Counted from the first letter of the stretch, positions 24,046-36,000 are shown. The stretch: DNA of 64,000 nt from Tenodera sinensis (GCA_030765045.1 CM060964.1:136624448-136688447), one strand, 5' to 3'. A program made the numbers and translations. The notes: generated by a model not told the origin, from the letters alone.

Positions 24046-24681
24046 TCACTGCTGTTCACCTATTAGCACAGTGAGATCAAGATTATGCCCTTTGAAATGC
24101 TCAACAATGTGTTCTCCTTCACCCGGACGAATCCCACCCCACTGCCGTAAGTCTCCAACAACTGTAAGCTTATCACAATGTGTAATAAGAGCATCTAAAG
24201 CATTTATAGAAAGCATGCCACAGTTCTGGAAACGCACAGTATGAGCCAATTGTAACCAGCCACATGTAAGAGCTAAAGTAAGCTCAACATCAGAAAGATT
24301 GTAAATGCCAGAGAACACAATGCAACGTAAGTTGGAATACAGCAGGAATGGGTATGTGAAAAAGGAACATTCACCCTCCATTGTTAATTCTTCCACACTG
24401 GTGAAGTGTGGCAGATATGGAGGGCAGCATGGTTCCTGTGTCTTTTGGAAGGTGCAACGTTTGAAGGATAGCTGCTTTAGATTAGGACAGCCATTCATTA
24501 TAGATACAGTACAGATATTATCCATGTAGTCCAATTCCAATGTACGCAGGTTCTTTCCATGAATGCTGATCACTTCAGAAAAACCACTACGCTCATAATT
24601 GCAGGACAGGATGGATAGTTTTGTCAAATTTTGCATAGTGTTTAATGTAGCCAGGCTCTCAGTGCGCCAATGTATGTTTAC
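24046..24681 (-). CDS. LRR protein, last coding exon
   Basis: The minus-strand ORF of about 211 codons contains irregular leucine-rich repeats (LTKLSILSC; NLRTLELDYMDN; NLKQLSFKRC; VEELTME; NLRCIVFSGI; HTVRFQNCGMLS) and ends GDLRQWGGIRPGE...LDLTVLIGEQQ and a stop. The shape matches F-box/AMN1-type LRR proteins of insects, in which a 'cannot see difference' of ~26 residues repeats; that link is inference. The exon is taken to begin at an AG acceptor (AATAG then GTAAACATAC) at 24681, in frame, upstream of the internal Met at 24636. It has no stops or frameshifts, unlike all the element genes around it. Leucine-rich surfaces usually bind proteins; the substrate is unknown. Confidence 0.8.
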   Translation of the reverse strand, partial: VNIHWRTESLATLNTMQNLTKLSILSCNYERSGFSEVISIHGKNLRTLELDYMDNICTVSIMNGCPNLKQLSFKRCTFQKTQEPCCPPYLPHFTSVEELTMEGECSFFTYPFLLYSNLRCIVFSGIYNLSDVELTLALTCGWLQLAHTVRFQNCGMLSINALDALITHCDKLTVVGDLRQWGGIRPGEGEHIVEHFKGHNLDLTVLIGEQQ

Positions 24682-24904
24682 CTATTAATTAACAAAGATT
24701 TACAGACATTAAGGCAGTGTTCCTACAATAGATGAAGAATAGGGATTTTTAATTAACAGTAACAAGCCTAACAATTTCAGTGCTACTTTTACAATGCTGT
24801 ACAGTCATTAAAACATACGGTATCCCATTCATGGGCTCTCTCCACTGCACAAGGGAACCTAGAGCCATAGCCAAAATGGTGCTGGCAAACACACACAAAT
24901 CTTT

Positions 24905-25330
24905 ATCTCACAAATGAGCAGCATTTCTCTCATTGTTTTATTAATAAAAATGGATCCTATTATTTGCTAGCACTTAATGCACACCACATTCCAATTTTCA
25001 GGTCATAGTGAGGCATTTCATGCAACCGTTGATAACTTTGAAGCTTTCGGTTTGGGATTAGATAAACATTCTAGATCAGTTTTAACACAAAATAAATTAG
25101 ATGAAATTCGTGCCAGTTTACAATGATCACCTTGAAAATTATAAACAAACTAGCCCAACAAATTAATGTGCACACAGTTGATATTGGACTTCAGAAAATC
25201 CTGTTATTGCATGAAATGTCTTACTATGACCTGAACATTAGAGTGTGCAGTGTGAGATAAGCACTTGAAGAATAATAGGACCCATTTTGTTGAATGAAAC
25301 AATGAGAGATGTGCTGTTTCTGAGCAAAGG
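24905..25330 (+). mobile_element. Deleted Tc1-like copy with inverted arms
   Basis: The plus strand 25070-25250 matches two separated parts of the transposase at 26762-27813: SVLTQNKLDEIRASL near SVLTENKLDDIGAAL, then directly HEMSYYD, which lies about 250 bp further on in the longer copy. The right part (25205-25325) is the reverse complement, with divergence, of 24912-25024, including GGTCATAGT...CATTTCATGCAA. So it is an internally deleted copy with an inverted duplication. Confidence 0.65.
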
Positions 25331-26761
25331 ATTTTAGTGCACCTCTGCTGGCCCCATTTTGCCGGTGATTCTTCGTTCTTTCATGAAGTGGAGTGAGCCT
25401 GCAAATGGGTTACCATAAAGTTAATGGCCCTATATAAAAACACATTTATCAGTAAAGGCACATATTAAGTTATATCCAAAATCCATTTCACTTAATTTTC
25501 ACATTATCCTCCTAAAATGCTCCAAAACAACATTATGCAATTTATGTAATTCTACTTACATGTCCTCTACACTGATAACTAGACCAAGGATTCATATTTA
25601 AAAAGGTAAAAAAGCACACCATCTTGCACTGAAAGTGTTAAAAATAAACTCTTAAATAGGCACTAAACACTACAACTTGCTGCTGAATATACATTTAAAT
25701 TAAAAGAAAGCCATCTGTATGAAGCTATAAGAATAGATCGTATCTAGCACGGTATATGGAACAATGCACAACCTAATCAGCTGATAAAGTGTCACATTAC
25801 TGGAAAGTTATTGACAAAATGCACTTAAATGACACAAATGGTACTGCACACTAAAAACACACTGGAAGATGCTAGGGGGGATTTTGTAAGTAATCATCAT
25901 TAGATGTTACCATCTCAAGATACTGGACTACTGGAGGACAAGATGACAGAGGGTGTGAAGTATTCATACATTTTGAATAAGGTTTTACTGCAATAAAATT
26001 AGTTAGGTTAGTTATTCTAGGTTAGAGCACTACTTCTTGGTAGTCTATACTCCACAAATTGAATTCAAGCACATATAGAAGAATCCACAGATTCAAATAA
26101 CATTAGACCTGAAAGTTACCTGCCTGGAAAGCTGATGAAATGATTTCTTAGAAGACACCTTCAAGATGTAAACCAAATTGAGAGACAAACATTCGGACAA
26201 AAACCCAGAACCTGAAGTGTAACACAAAGGTACTATTGTTATCAATACTAAATATTACATGCTGGATTATCTGATCATATTTTCATAAATGTCTTTCAAT
26301 TTCAACAGTTGCAACAGTCCTAGTTATTTTATAATCAATGTGTATGTATGTTATTACCAGCCCGGATGTTTAGGACATGTCATAGTTTTTGTTTATGGCA
26401 TTTTTCCATGGAAAATATAAGCGAAGCAGAACTTTATCAGATGTGATTAAAATGTAATTCTCCAGGGTCATATAAAGCCATATTTTGGCTTCTTTAACGC
26501 TTTTTTGTCATTTTCTTGTAATTTTTCATGTTATAGTCATGTTTTTTGTTTTAAATTTTTATATTTTTGTCATATTTTTATGTAGGGTAGTTAAATTATA
26601 TTTGAACCCATTCGCAGCCTCTCTCTCCTTCGCTACACCTGCACAGCTGCTGGGATTTCGGACTGGCAATTCCTGCTCGACAGTGCACCAACTCTCATTG
26701 GTATTACTGCATCAGGTGCAGTCATTTAGTGTGAGTCAGGTGCCTCTGTCATGCAGTAAAC

Positions 26762-27813
26762 ATGGTGCATCACTTATCTATGGGAGAACGCATGTTTATT
26801 TGTAAAGTTTACTTCAAGCATGCATCTGCTCACTGTGTGCGCAGGGAGTTTGTTGAAAAGTTTCCGAACTCTGTACCACTTGCAAGGATAACTGTACATG
26901 CAGCCATAAATAAATGTGAAGCTTTGCGTTTGGTGTTGGACAAGAAACATTCAAGGAGGTCAGTGTTAACCGAAAATAAACTGGATGACATTGGTGCCGC
27001 TTTGGAGCGTTTGCCTCGAAAATTGCTGAAAACACTAGCACAGCAAACAGGTGCATCTCAATCTTCTGTGAGAAATGCTACACGTCTGTTGAAACTGAAA
27101 CCCTATCGCTACACATGAGTGCAAGCGTTAAAGCCAAATGATCCCAATAAACATATGAATTATTGTAACTGGTTTTTCCAATCCATAGAAAGGGGTTTCA
27201 TTGACCTACTGCTTTTTTCACTGATGAATCTTGGTTTCATCTAACTGCAAATGTGAATACTCACAAAAGTCACTACTGGGCTTCAAAAAACACTTATGCT
27301 ACTGGATGAAATGTCTCATCATTATCAACGTCTCATTATGATCAGAAAATTGGATTGTGGTATGCAATAAGTGCCAGAAGAATAATAGGGCCCATATTCT
27401 TTGATGAAACAATAAATGCAGAGCGATATCAGAGGTTAATTCTGAGGTCATTTTTTAATCGCTTGACAGAAGAGAAATCGTATGGTAGGTTCCAGCAAGA
27501 TTCTGCAGCAGCATATTCGGCTGCTGTATCATTAAATACAGTAGGAAAGGTGTTTCATGACAAAATAATTAGTGTTGATTTGTGGCCCCCTCGTTCTCCT
27601 GACCTAACGAGTTGTGATTTTTATTTATGGGGTTCTTTAAAAAACAAAATTTATCATTCCAATCCTTGCACACTACAGGAACTCAGAGAAAACACTGTGC
27701 AAGAAATCACAAGAATTCCTGCTGCTGAGCTTTGGAGAGTGAGCAAGAATATTTACACTGGATATGCTGTCTGTTTGAGAGCAGGTGGTCAACATTTCCA
27801 GCATCTATTATAA
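26762..27813 (+). pseudogene. Tc1/mariner-like transposase (insect DUF4817-type)
   Basis: The N-terminal helix-turn-helix half runs from 26762 (SMGERMFICKVYFKHASAHC ... SVLTENKLDDIGAALERLP) to a stop at 27118. In other frames follow a first catalytic Asp segment (TDESWFH-like, about 27225), then WYAISARRIIGPIFFDETIN, QQDSAAAYSAA with the second Asp, and PPRSPDLTSCDFYLWGSLKN with the third acidic site. It ends AGGQHFQHLL and a stop at 27813. A frameshift or stop region at about 27118-27355 breaks it. Family-length protein about 340 residues. Confidence 0.85.
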
Positions 27814-27865
27814 GTAGGGTTAGGATCTTCTTTCTTGGAAGGTTGAAAACAGTGTTGTAATATTC

Positions 27866-28264
27866 AATTTAAACCAAAAAAGGTAAGTCGATTAATAACA
27901 CTACACAACACTTATAATTTACCGGAACATGTTTCGCAGGCTGGCTTTCCTCCATTATCAACCAGACATCCACTAGTGTGGATGGTGATGTTTCCTCTGA
28001 GGTCTCCTCTGGTGGAGGTTCAAGGAACTTGCTGAAGATATCCTTCTTGGGTATGTCAAAATTGAATACTCTGATTCTATTTTTGAAAATGAAGATTTGT
28101 TCCCATGTGGACAGCTCTTGTTTTCCTGTTAAGTGTTTGAGGAGTTTCAGTTCTGGCTTTATGTTGTTTTTTGTCAAACAGTGAGCGGCAGTTGCCATGT
28201 TCTGGTAAATTATAAGTGAGTGTTGTGTAGTGTTATTAATCGACTTACCTTTTTGGTTTAAATT
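27866..28264 (-). mobile_element. Penelope-like fragment flanked by ~65-bp inverted repeats
   Basis: Arms 27866-27930 and 28198-28264 are inverted copies (AATTTAAACC ... GGTAAGTCGATTAATAAC) differing by a 4-bp indel. Between them the minus strand encodes a stretch KPELKLLKHLTGKQELSTWE (ORF 27869-28198), homologous to the C-terminal part found at 48666-48908 beside a GIY-YIG motif. Penelope-like elements end in partial LTR-like repeats of mixed orientation, which fits. The fragment lacks the GIY-YIG core itself. Confidence 0.55.
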
Positions 28265-28714
28265 AGGGCTAGAATATTTATGACCTAAAAAATGGAAAAT
28301 ATGACTGAAAATATGCCTTTAAAAATTACTAAATATGACCAAATAATCCTAAAATATGACCTAAAAAAAAAGTATTTTCTTAACCTCTTGAGCGATGGCC
28401 ATTTTAAGCGTCTGCAAGTCGAGAACTGCTACCCAATATCCAGCACAGGTCATTTAAAGTGCTTCGTATATACACAGCTGTATTTTTTGTAAGTATTAAG
28501 TTATTTTAATGAAACAAAAACTGGTATAAAACTCGTTATATGCAGTATACCTGTACGTCATCAGGAAAGTTGAGTTGCATTTACAAAACGTTGAAATGGA
28601 CCAATTTTGTTTCACTGTGGTGAAAAGTTAACTTTGCTCTGTCGAACGCATCTAATATAAGTTCTCTGAAAGGAACAGTAGTCGACCCATTGTACATGTG
28701 GCTTATGCGTCGGC

Positions 28715-28814
28715 AAAAACAAGGCAGGTGAGTGAGTGAGTGTGTTGGGTTTAAGGGCCCGTTGACAACTTGGTCATTAGGCCCCCCCCCCCCCCCCAAA
28801 AAAAAAACAAGGCA
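28715..28814 (-). mobile_element. Short SINE insertion with 12-bp TSD
   Basis: AAAAACAAGGCA at 28715-28726 and 28803-28814 flanks a 76-bp body with (GAGT)n at its left, GGGTTTAAGGGCCC and GGTCATTAG, and a C-run then A-run at its right. Same family as 23264-23319, same polarity. Confidence 0.82.
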
Positions 28815-28917
28815 TAATGTGACATATAGCACTGGTGTATGCGTGGTCTATGAGTCATCAGAATGCATCATGTTTGCAACTTTTGCTTGTGTATGTTTCG
28901 TAACTTAGTAGACACCG

Positions 28918-29234
28918 TTTCTTTCTTTCTTGAAATACATATGTATACTTTCCTGCTTGTAGCTGAAGTGAGAAGTGGTATAAAAAGGTATTTTTGCACC
29001 AACTGGATATAACCATATACAATTGTTTGGTAATTTGGAGAGCTCTAAAAACACACACACGCCCACGCCCGCACCCGCACACGCACGCGCACACACACAC
29101 TCTCCACATTTCTTTCTTGAAATACATAGTATGCTTTCCTGCTTGTAGCTGAAGGGAGAAGTGGTATAAAAGCTATTTTTGCACCAACTGGATATAACCT
29201 TATACAATTGTTTGGTAATTTGGAGAGCTCTAAA
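28918..29234 (+). repeat. Tandem duplication around a GT/CA-rich spacer in piggyBac A
   Basis: Segments 28918-29048 and 29110-29234 are near copies (GAAATACAT...CTTTCCTGCTTGTAGCTGAA...GGAGAGCTCTAAA). The spacer contains an alternating CA/CG-rich tract (about 29049-29101). Copy B has this segment only once (about 40554-40683). Confidence 0.85.
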
Positions 29235-29475
29235 CCCACACAGGACAATGACCTACCTGGACTTCCAACTATCAATAGCTCGCAGCCTAATTGAACAATA
29301 CCACGTTGGGGGTAGAAAATCCAGAACCCCTGCACCCCTCAGACTTCAAGGAAAGGATACCACCAACAGCAAAGAAGTCCCGCCCATCTCTAAAGTGTTT
29401 CGTGTGCCGCAAGAAGGGTATTTGCGAATGTGGAGATGTGCCCTTGTATGTTTATCCCTGTTTTGAGGCATATCA
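29230..29475 (+). pseudogene. piggyBac transposase C-terminal fragment (copy A)
   Basis: Frames read YLDFQLSIARSLIEQY, a typical segment after the catalytic domain, then PPTAKKSRPSLKCFVCRKKG and CGDVPLYVYPCFEAYHC, the Cys/His ribbon that ends piggyBac transposases (positions about 29350-29475). A SINE (29484) follows immediately and cuts the tail. Frameshifts separate the parts. The catalytic DDD core is missing. Confidence 0.85.
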
Positions 29476-29725
29476 CTGCACAATGAATGAATGATTTTGT
29501 TGTTTAACGACGCTGTCAATTGCCAGGATCACATCAGCGTCGCCGGTGTGCCGGAATTTTGTCCCGCAGGAGTTCTTTTACATGCCAGTAAATCTCGTGA
29601 CATGGAGCTGTCGTTTTTAAGCACACTTAAAAACCATCGGCCTGGGCCGGGTTTGAACCTGCGACCTTGGGATCAGTAGGCCAGCGTCTAACCAACTGAG
29701 CCACTCAGACCGACACACTGCACAA
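29474..29725 (-). mobile_element. tRNA-derived SINE with 10-bp TSD in piggyBac A
   Basis: CACTGCACAA at 29474-29483 and 29716-29725 is the TSD. On the minus strand a tRNA-like head has GTGGCTCAGTTGGTTAGACG (box A) and CAGGTTCAAACCCGG (box B). The body continues through a conserved GGCACACCGGCGACGCTGAT region to an (ATTC)n tail at 29484-29493. Confidence 0.88.
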
Positions 29726-30205
29726 GGAACATATAAAGGTAAGCCAGTAAAGTATATGGACTTTACTTAAATGTTTTATAAAGGGAAAATTAAAATAAGT
29801 TGAGTTAGATAAGGGTTAAATGCACAAACGCACAGGACGTGTATACACGCCCATATCGCTCATCCGTCATTTTAAATGGACGTGATTTCACGTCCATATC
29901 GCTGAAGAGGTTAAAATGAAATTCTAATTCAAAATTTTTAATTTGACACTAAAGTATTACATTTGGTATATGAATTCAATCAGCCAATCACATTTTAAGA
30001 ATATTAAAGGTGATTTACAGTTTTATCTGCAATGTACTTCTAAATTTAAAGAGTTTGCTTGTTTCATCAGCTCCAAACAATATTTTGTAGACCATGTACT
30101 TCCCTATAAAATATGAACATTTGCATTAATTGTAAAATTAAGTTACCTATTAATTGGGGCATAAATATTAAATTAATGAATTAAGTTTCTAAATATTACA
30201 TACCA

Positions 30206-31560
30206 GTTTTCAGTTTCCATTTTGTCTGCATTGCAGTATATAACCACGTGCATTTTCAGATTCTCGAATAGGAATCTTCTCCTGTTGTCACCTAAGATTG
30301 TCTTAAACCTTGAGAAGCTCCTTTTGGTGACACAGGATGTCACAGGTACATATTTTAAAAAGGTAGGTCAAGTCATTTCAATTTAGTTTTCGTTCATCTT
30401 CTACCAGAACAGCATCACAGCCACTTAGAATATCTTTAATTTTGCACAGTGTTGCATTTCCATTCAACACGTTACAAAGTTTGTTCTTTACAGCAAAACC
30501 AACACTTCCTCTTGCTTGTGCTAGCTCACTTTCCACACTTTTTACTTGCTCCAAACTTTCATGCAGTTTCAAACCAACTGTCTCTTGGGAGACGAGAAAT
30601 TGCTCTTGTAACGGCTCCATAATTTGACTTGATCTATGCCAAATTTCCCTTCAAGCTGCTGGAGAATAATTCTTTCACAATTTTAATGGAAGATGCCTCA
30701 CGATTGTTAAATTTGTTGATAATTTTCTCAATAGCTTCATAATTTTCACAGTAATATTCAGCTGCACTAAGCCATGTACCCCATCTTGTCAGTATTGGCT
30801 GGGGAGGAAGTGGAAGTGAAGGTCCATATTGTTGAAATTTTGTCAGTCTCTTTGGAGATTTTAGAAATATTTTTTTCACATTTGACACCAATTTATCCAC
30901 ATTATGAAAATGCACTCTTACTTCCTCTGCAACTCTGTTTAAACCATAGGCAAGGCATGTTAAATGCAACATTTTTGGATAGAGCATTTTAAGGCCTTTG
31001 CCAGCTTTTATCATATATGGTGCAGCATCAGTGAAAAACAGTAAAACTTGTTCCCATTTTACTTCACCATCCCACAGCAGTTTCATAGCATTGTCAAAAA
31101 GTGCAGCAATTGTAGAATGGTTTGCTGCTTCAAGTGCTTCACAATCGAGCACAAATATATCACCAGGGTGATCAGGAAATAGTGTGCCAAAAATAGCATT
31201 AGCAATATATCTCACGCAAGTGTCCCTAGTTTCATCTACTGAAACCCAAATCTTATTGTGGCCTACAATGTTTCTGATTTTTTGCACCATACTTTCATAA
31301 CACGCAGGTACATAATTTTTTCCCAGTGTAGATTCATTTGGAACTGTGTGACTGGTGTATTTTTCCATAAATTTTATAAACAGTTCATTGTTAACCTTAT
31401 TTCGAGGGTTGTTGACAGATATCATAATCTCACACAGGTCCTTCAAGAAATCTGACACTTTCCTTGATGTCGAAGGTGTTGTCGCATCGTACAAAAGTCT
31501 GTCTCGTTTCTTGAACTGTTTGACTGTGTCACAATGCTACTGAACATTAAATCGTTTTGC
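30206..31560 (-). pseudogene. CGGBP1-like hAT transposase (nearly full length)
   Basis: The longest intact stretch is 286 codons (30634-31494): an N-terminal KVNNELFIKFMEKYTSHTVP segment; KIWVSVDETRDTCVRYIANA with the first acidic site; LFFTDAAPYMIKAGKGLKML with the second; HLTCLAYGLNRV; LTRWGTWLSAAEYY. A second ORF (30378-30620) continues, and a hATC dimerisation motif (VTSCVTKRSFSRFK) ends near 30210. Defects are an in-frame stop near 31540, one at 30634 and one with a frameshift near 30378. Best preserved DNA transposase in the window. Confidence 0.83.
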
Positions 31561-32800
31561 AGACATCACTTTCATTTCATACACTTTGCAGCAAAGAATT
31601 TTCCCGCCAGTGCTGAAATGTTCTCAAAACTCCATAACAAAACTTTTTAGTTTTATACTTTCAGAACATTTAACTTTCGGTTTGTTAAAGCTTCCAGATA
31701 CGACTTCAAATGTGAACTGAAATGAAAATGTTTTAAAAACTACAAGGAGGGACGGGAAGGGGTAACCTGAAATTGTGATCTTGGTACCTGTGTGGTACCT
31801 GCATTGTTATTGTCCCTTCACTTCACATTCCAGTCAGAGTCAAACCAAAATATTAGTGACTCTTTTCCCGAAAAATGTTAACTTACCATTCAGTGCATTG
31901 ATCGCATAATTGCATTCTTTTCGAATTCATAAGCAAAATATGATGAATTATGACAGATATGATCAAAATATGAACAAAACCACAAAAATGATTGAATGCA
32001 TATGCAAACTATGACGAAATATGACAAATATGATCAACATATGACCAAAACAATAAAAATGACAAAAGTACAACTTAATGTGCAAAATAAAAACTGTCTA
32101 ATTAGGATTAAAAATGTGAAATTTATGCTTAATTTGTGTTTGCGGTGAGAATGGATGTAAGAATAAAAGTGACATGTCATACACATCAGAACCCTAATTA
32201 TAAGGTAAGGATTTTAGTCTGCCTCTGACAGTGTAAATTCCCCGGTGACTGCCGGCTGTCTCGTGCAGTAGAGAGAGGCTGCGAGATTGGGTTCGAATAT
32301 AATTTAACTACCTATATTTCTATTCCAGTTTAGCATATGTGCTTGCAGTCATCCCAAAGACCGATTTTTCGTATCTCCTAACTCTTGTCTGTAATATTAC
32401 TTACAATTTTTTTATTAGAAATATGTTTCCGCAATTTTGGAAGGTAAGCTGTATGTAATCTGCTTTTGTAATTCTTCTTTTTGATTGCCCTTCAAAATGT
32501 GACATTTATTTCATTCTGCGCAGAGCTGAGGGCAAGCTATGGACTGAGCAATTAAATAAATTCAAAATGCTACAATAAAAATTAATATTATTTATTTATT
32601 ATTATTGTTAGATTTTTGAAGTAGATTTTCAATATAATGTTAATTCAAACAGCATTAAATTTTTTAAGATTTCGAACATGCACTGAAAAAAAAAATTTTA
32701 GGTTATATTTATCATCTTATTTTCTAATTTTTTTCGGTCAAAGTGCTAGCATATTTCTAATATCTTTAGGTCAAGCATCCAGACCCTGGTTATTACTTGC

Positions 32801-32972
32801 ACTTGAGTTAACGTAACTTCTGTATTCTGACAGTTCCCTCGGCATGCATTATACGTGTGATAAGGGAATGGCATAGTGGTCAGTTGCCATGACTTCAGAC
32901 AGCTATGCCACTCCCTTACCATGCGTGTAACGGAGGGAACTGTCAGAATACACAAGTTACACTAATTCAAGT
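32801..32972. repeat. Hairpin with ~70-76-bp imperfect arms
   Basis: Arms 32801-32876 and 32903-32972 are inverted, sharing GTATTCTGACAGTTCCCTC and TAAGGGARTGGCATAG. The loop is 26 bp. It lies about 45 bp upstream of the LINE TSD and looks like a MITE, but no TSD was recognised. Confidence 0.75.
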
Positions 32973-33016
32973 ATATATATAGTAGTCTGCTTGTTAAATT
33001 ACAAATACAGCAATGT

Positions 33017-36000
33017 ATATTGCACTTGACTAAAATTGTATTTGACTATAACTTAGATATATTTGTCATACAAGAAGCAAATCGAACAAATGATCAACTT
33101 AAATACTTTAATTTACTGGATTTTTACTACACCTACTACCCAAAAATAGACAGATAAGTAGTGGAATATTAGTTGGAGTCAAAAATGATATTAAATCCTT
33201 TCAAATTGTTAAAGAAATGGATAACACAGATAAAGCTGGATTAATAAAGCTAAATTTTTGGGATAGCAAAACACATCTTCATTTATACAGTATTTACAAT
33301 CCTCCCAGGAATGAACCAGATATCTCACTTATTGAACAATTAAATTAAACAATCATAATTGGGGATTTCAATGCCCATTCCAAAATATGGGGTTATGAAA
33401 AAGTGGATTCTACAGGGCAGATAGTGGAAGAATTTTTGAATACCACAACCTTTGAACTGATTTATGATGAAGATCCCAAAGCCTTCATACATTACTCTGG
33501 AGCAGGCAGTAACCCAGACCTCTTGTTAGCTACAACAGATATTGTTTCAAAAATTAAAAAACAAGTTATAGAAGACCCAAGTTCTGGTCACAGAGCAGTG
33601 ATTGCTGATATAAAACTAGATAATACAAATAACAGTCAAAATCACACGAATCTGTATTGGAACTTCAAAAAAGCAGATTGGAACAAATATAATGCTGAAC
33701 TGGAACATAAATTTAAAGAACAAACAAACTCACAGCTGCATGACCACCCAGATCATATGAACAAAAATTTCTGTAAAGTCATCCTAGAAACTGCAAAAAA
33801 ACATATTCCTCGTGGAAGAATAAAACATTTCAAACCCTTTTGGAACCCCCAGTTAGAAGAACTGAAAAAGCAAAGGAATATAGCTAGAAATACAGCTGAA
33901 CAAACAAAAAGCATATCAGATACACAAATATGGCGAAAGAAATGTGCCTCAATAAAAAAAAGAAATTAATACAGCTAAAAAGAATCACTTTAATAATTTC
34001 TTAGAAAAAATGGATTATAGGACAGATGGCAACAAAACCCATTAGTTCATAAAAAATGTCAAGGACAGGAGAGAAAGCAACAGCATACCTATCATACACA
34101 ACAATAAAATATTAACAAATGATGTAGTCATAGCCGAAACATTCAATAAATATTATGCTAATTCACATGAAGTAACAAGAAATAATAAAAAGGAATGTAA
34201 ACGATATAAGAAAGATTTGAAACAAGAAAGAGAATGTGATCCTAACACTCAATACAATATCTTTTATCAAAATTTTAATATGCAAGAACTGAACATTGCA
34301 ATTAATAACCTAAAAAACAAAAAGTCTCCTGGACCAGATCACATACATCCAGAGTTCATAAAAAACCTTGGAAAAACAGCAAAACAACTACTAAAACTCT
34401 ACAATCTATCCTGGAACACCACTGTACCTGCCGAATGATGAAAAGCAATAATTGTCCCACTCTTGAAGAAAGATAAAACAGCATCAGAAATAAAAAATTA
34501 TAGACCAATAGCTCTTACTAGCATAATAGCAAAAGTGATGGAAAGAATGGTGTCAAATAGGTTAAATTGGTTTCTAGAATCCCAAAATTTAATTTCCCCA
34601 TGTCAAGCTGGATTCAGAGAGTTCCACTCTACAAATGAGCAAGTCTTACTTCTCAGTCAAGAAATCAAAGACTCCTTCAATAGAAAAGAAGATAATGTAT
34701 CAGTTTTTATTGATTTCCAAAGTGCATATGATTCTATATGCAGAACAAAACTGCTAAAGAAGGTGAAAAAAATAGGGATACAAGGTCCAATGTTTTCATG
34801 GCTATGTCATTTCCTAACACAACGCTTTATTGCTACCAGGTAAGGAAGAAATATATCTAAATATAAACAAGTACATCGCGGCTTACCACAAGGCGCAGTG
34901 CTCAGCACTACACCTTTTAATATATATTAATTAATGATCTGCCACAACAAATATAAGAATCAAGTGTGAAGTGTGCACTATTTGCTGATGACTTAGTAAT
35001 GGCGACTTCAAAACCAAAAAGCAAAAGTACAGAACTAGAAAAAACCATGCAACAATCCTTAAACAACCTACAAAAGTGGACCAAAGAAAATTTAATGACT
35101 GTTAATACAAAAAAATCAAACTACCAAATCTTTTCCTTAAGAAAAAAAAACCACTAAAAATAAAACTAAATTTTGAGGGTCAACAATTACCAGAAACAAA
35201 GGAAGCAAAGTATTTAGGAGTTACATTTAATACCAAACTTACATGGACCAAACAAATAGAAAATGTAATACAAAGAGCAGCGAGGCGACTTTCACTGTTA
35301 AAACGTCTAACCAGAATGAAGTGGGGATGTTCCAGAGCAACTCTTAACACAACATACAATGTATATATAAAGCCATTATTTACTTACTGCAGCGAAGTTC
35401 TTGTAACAGCAAACACAAAAAAAATTAAAATCTTCCAAAACCAAAGTCTGAGACTAATTACAGGTGCTATCAAAAATACACCAATAGCAGCTATGGAAAT
35501 ACTAACCAACCAATGCCCCATTGAATATGAAATAGAAAAAGCGGCTCTTATTCAACACGAAAAGTTGATCAGACTCCCATTCAATCATGGCACAAGAGAA
35601 ATTTTACACATACACTGAAGACTCAGGAGAGCTTTCTTTCCAAAATTCAAGACATCAAGAAGAATGTATACCTTCCTAATTAAAAGGAAAACTTCATATA
35701 CGTATAAAGTCAATCCGACACAAACATTAGACATCACATATTATTTACACCTGACAGAAGAAGTTAAGAAAAGTGATACTCCAACTAGTGTTCTAAAATT
35801 ATTGGCATTAGAGACAATCCATACTAGATTTCCAGAACACGAATGCCTCCATATTTATACTGATGGATCATTGATATCAAACTGAGATGGAGCAGGGGCT
35901 GCAGTCACGTGTCACCTCTTTTCCTATTACAAATCTTTAAGTTATGGAACTACAAACTTTGATGGAGAACTTGAAGCAATTCGAATGGCCCTACAAAATC

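Larger units (their letters stand above)
28380..29914 (+). mobile_element. piggyBac-like element, copy A (with two SINE insertions)
   Basis: TTAA lies at 28380-28383 and 29911-29914. The tips read CCTCTTGAGCGATGGCC at the left and, on the minus strand, CCTCTTCAGCGATATGG at the right. The plus strand near 29248-29475 encodes a piggyBac transposase C-terminus. Most of the transposase is missing. Two SINEs (28727-28802 and 29484-29715) and an internal tandem duplication enlarge it relative to copy B at 40119-41134. Confidence 0.92.
28264..32196 (-). mobile_element. CGGBP1-like hAT containing a piggyBac
   Basis: Ends read TAGGGCTAGAATATTTATGA at 28264 and, on the minus strand, TAGGGTTCTGATGTGTATGA at 32196, both followed by TATGAC-rich subterminal sequence. 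A transposase lies on the minus strand between them and a piggyBac sits at 28384-29910. No 8-bp TSD was found, so the exact ends are uncertain. Confidence 0.6.
26583..32314 (+). mobile_element. Tc1/mariner-like element split by nested insertions
   Basis: Inverted repeats lie at about 26585-26628 and 32269-32312, each reading inward GGTAGTTAAATTATATT and later CAGCCTCTCTC, with a TA dinucleotide immediately outside both ends (26583-26584, 32313-32314). The left part holds the transposase. The 3' part contains a Penelope-like fragment and a hAT, so the original element was about 1.3-1.5 kb. The right TIR at 32.3 kb is far from the transposase only because of the insertions. Confidence 0.72.

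Noticed and set aside
29045..29335. Val/Cys/Arg-rich ORFs on the minus strand
   Set aside because: Driven by the CA/CG tract and tandem duplication in piggyBac copy A.
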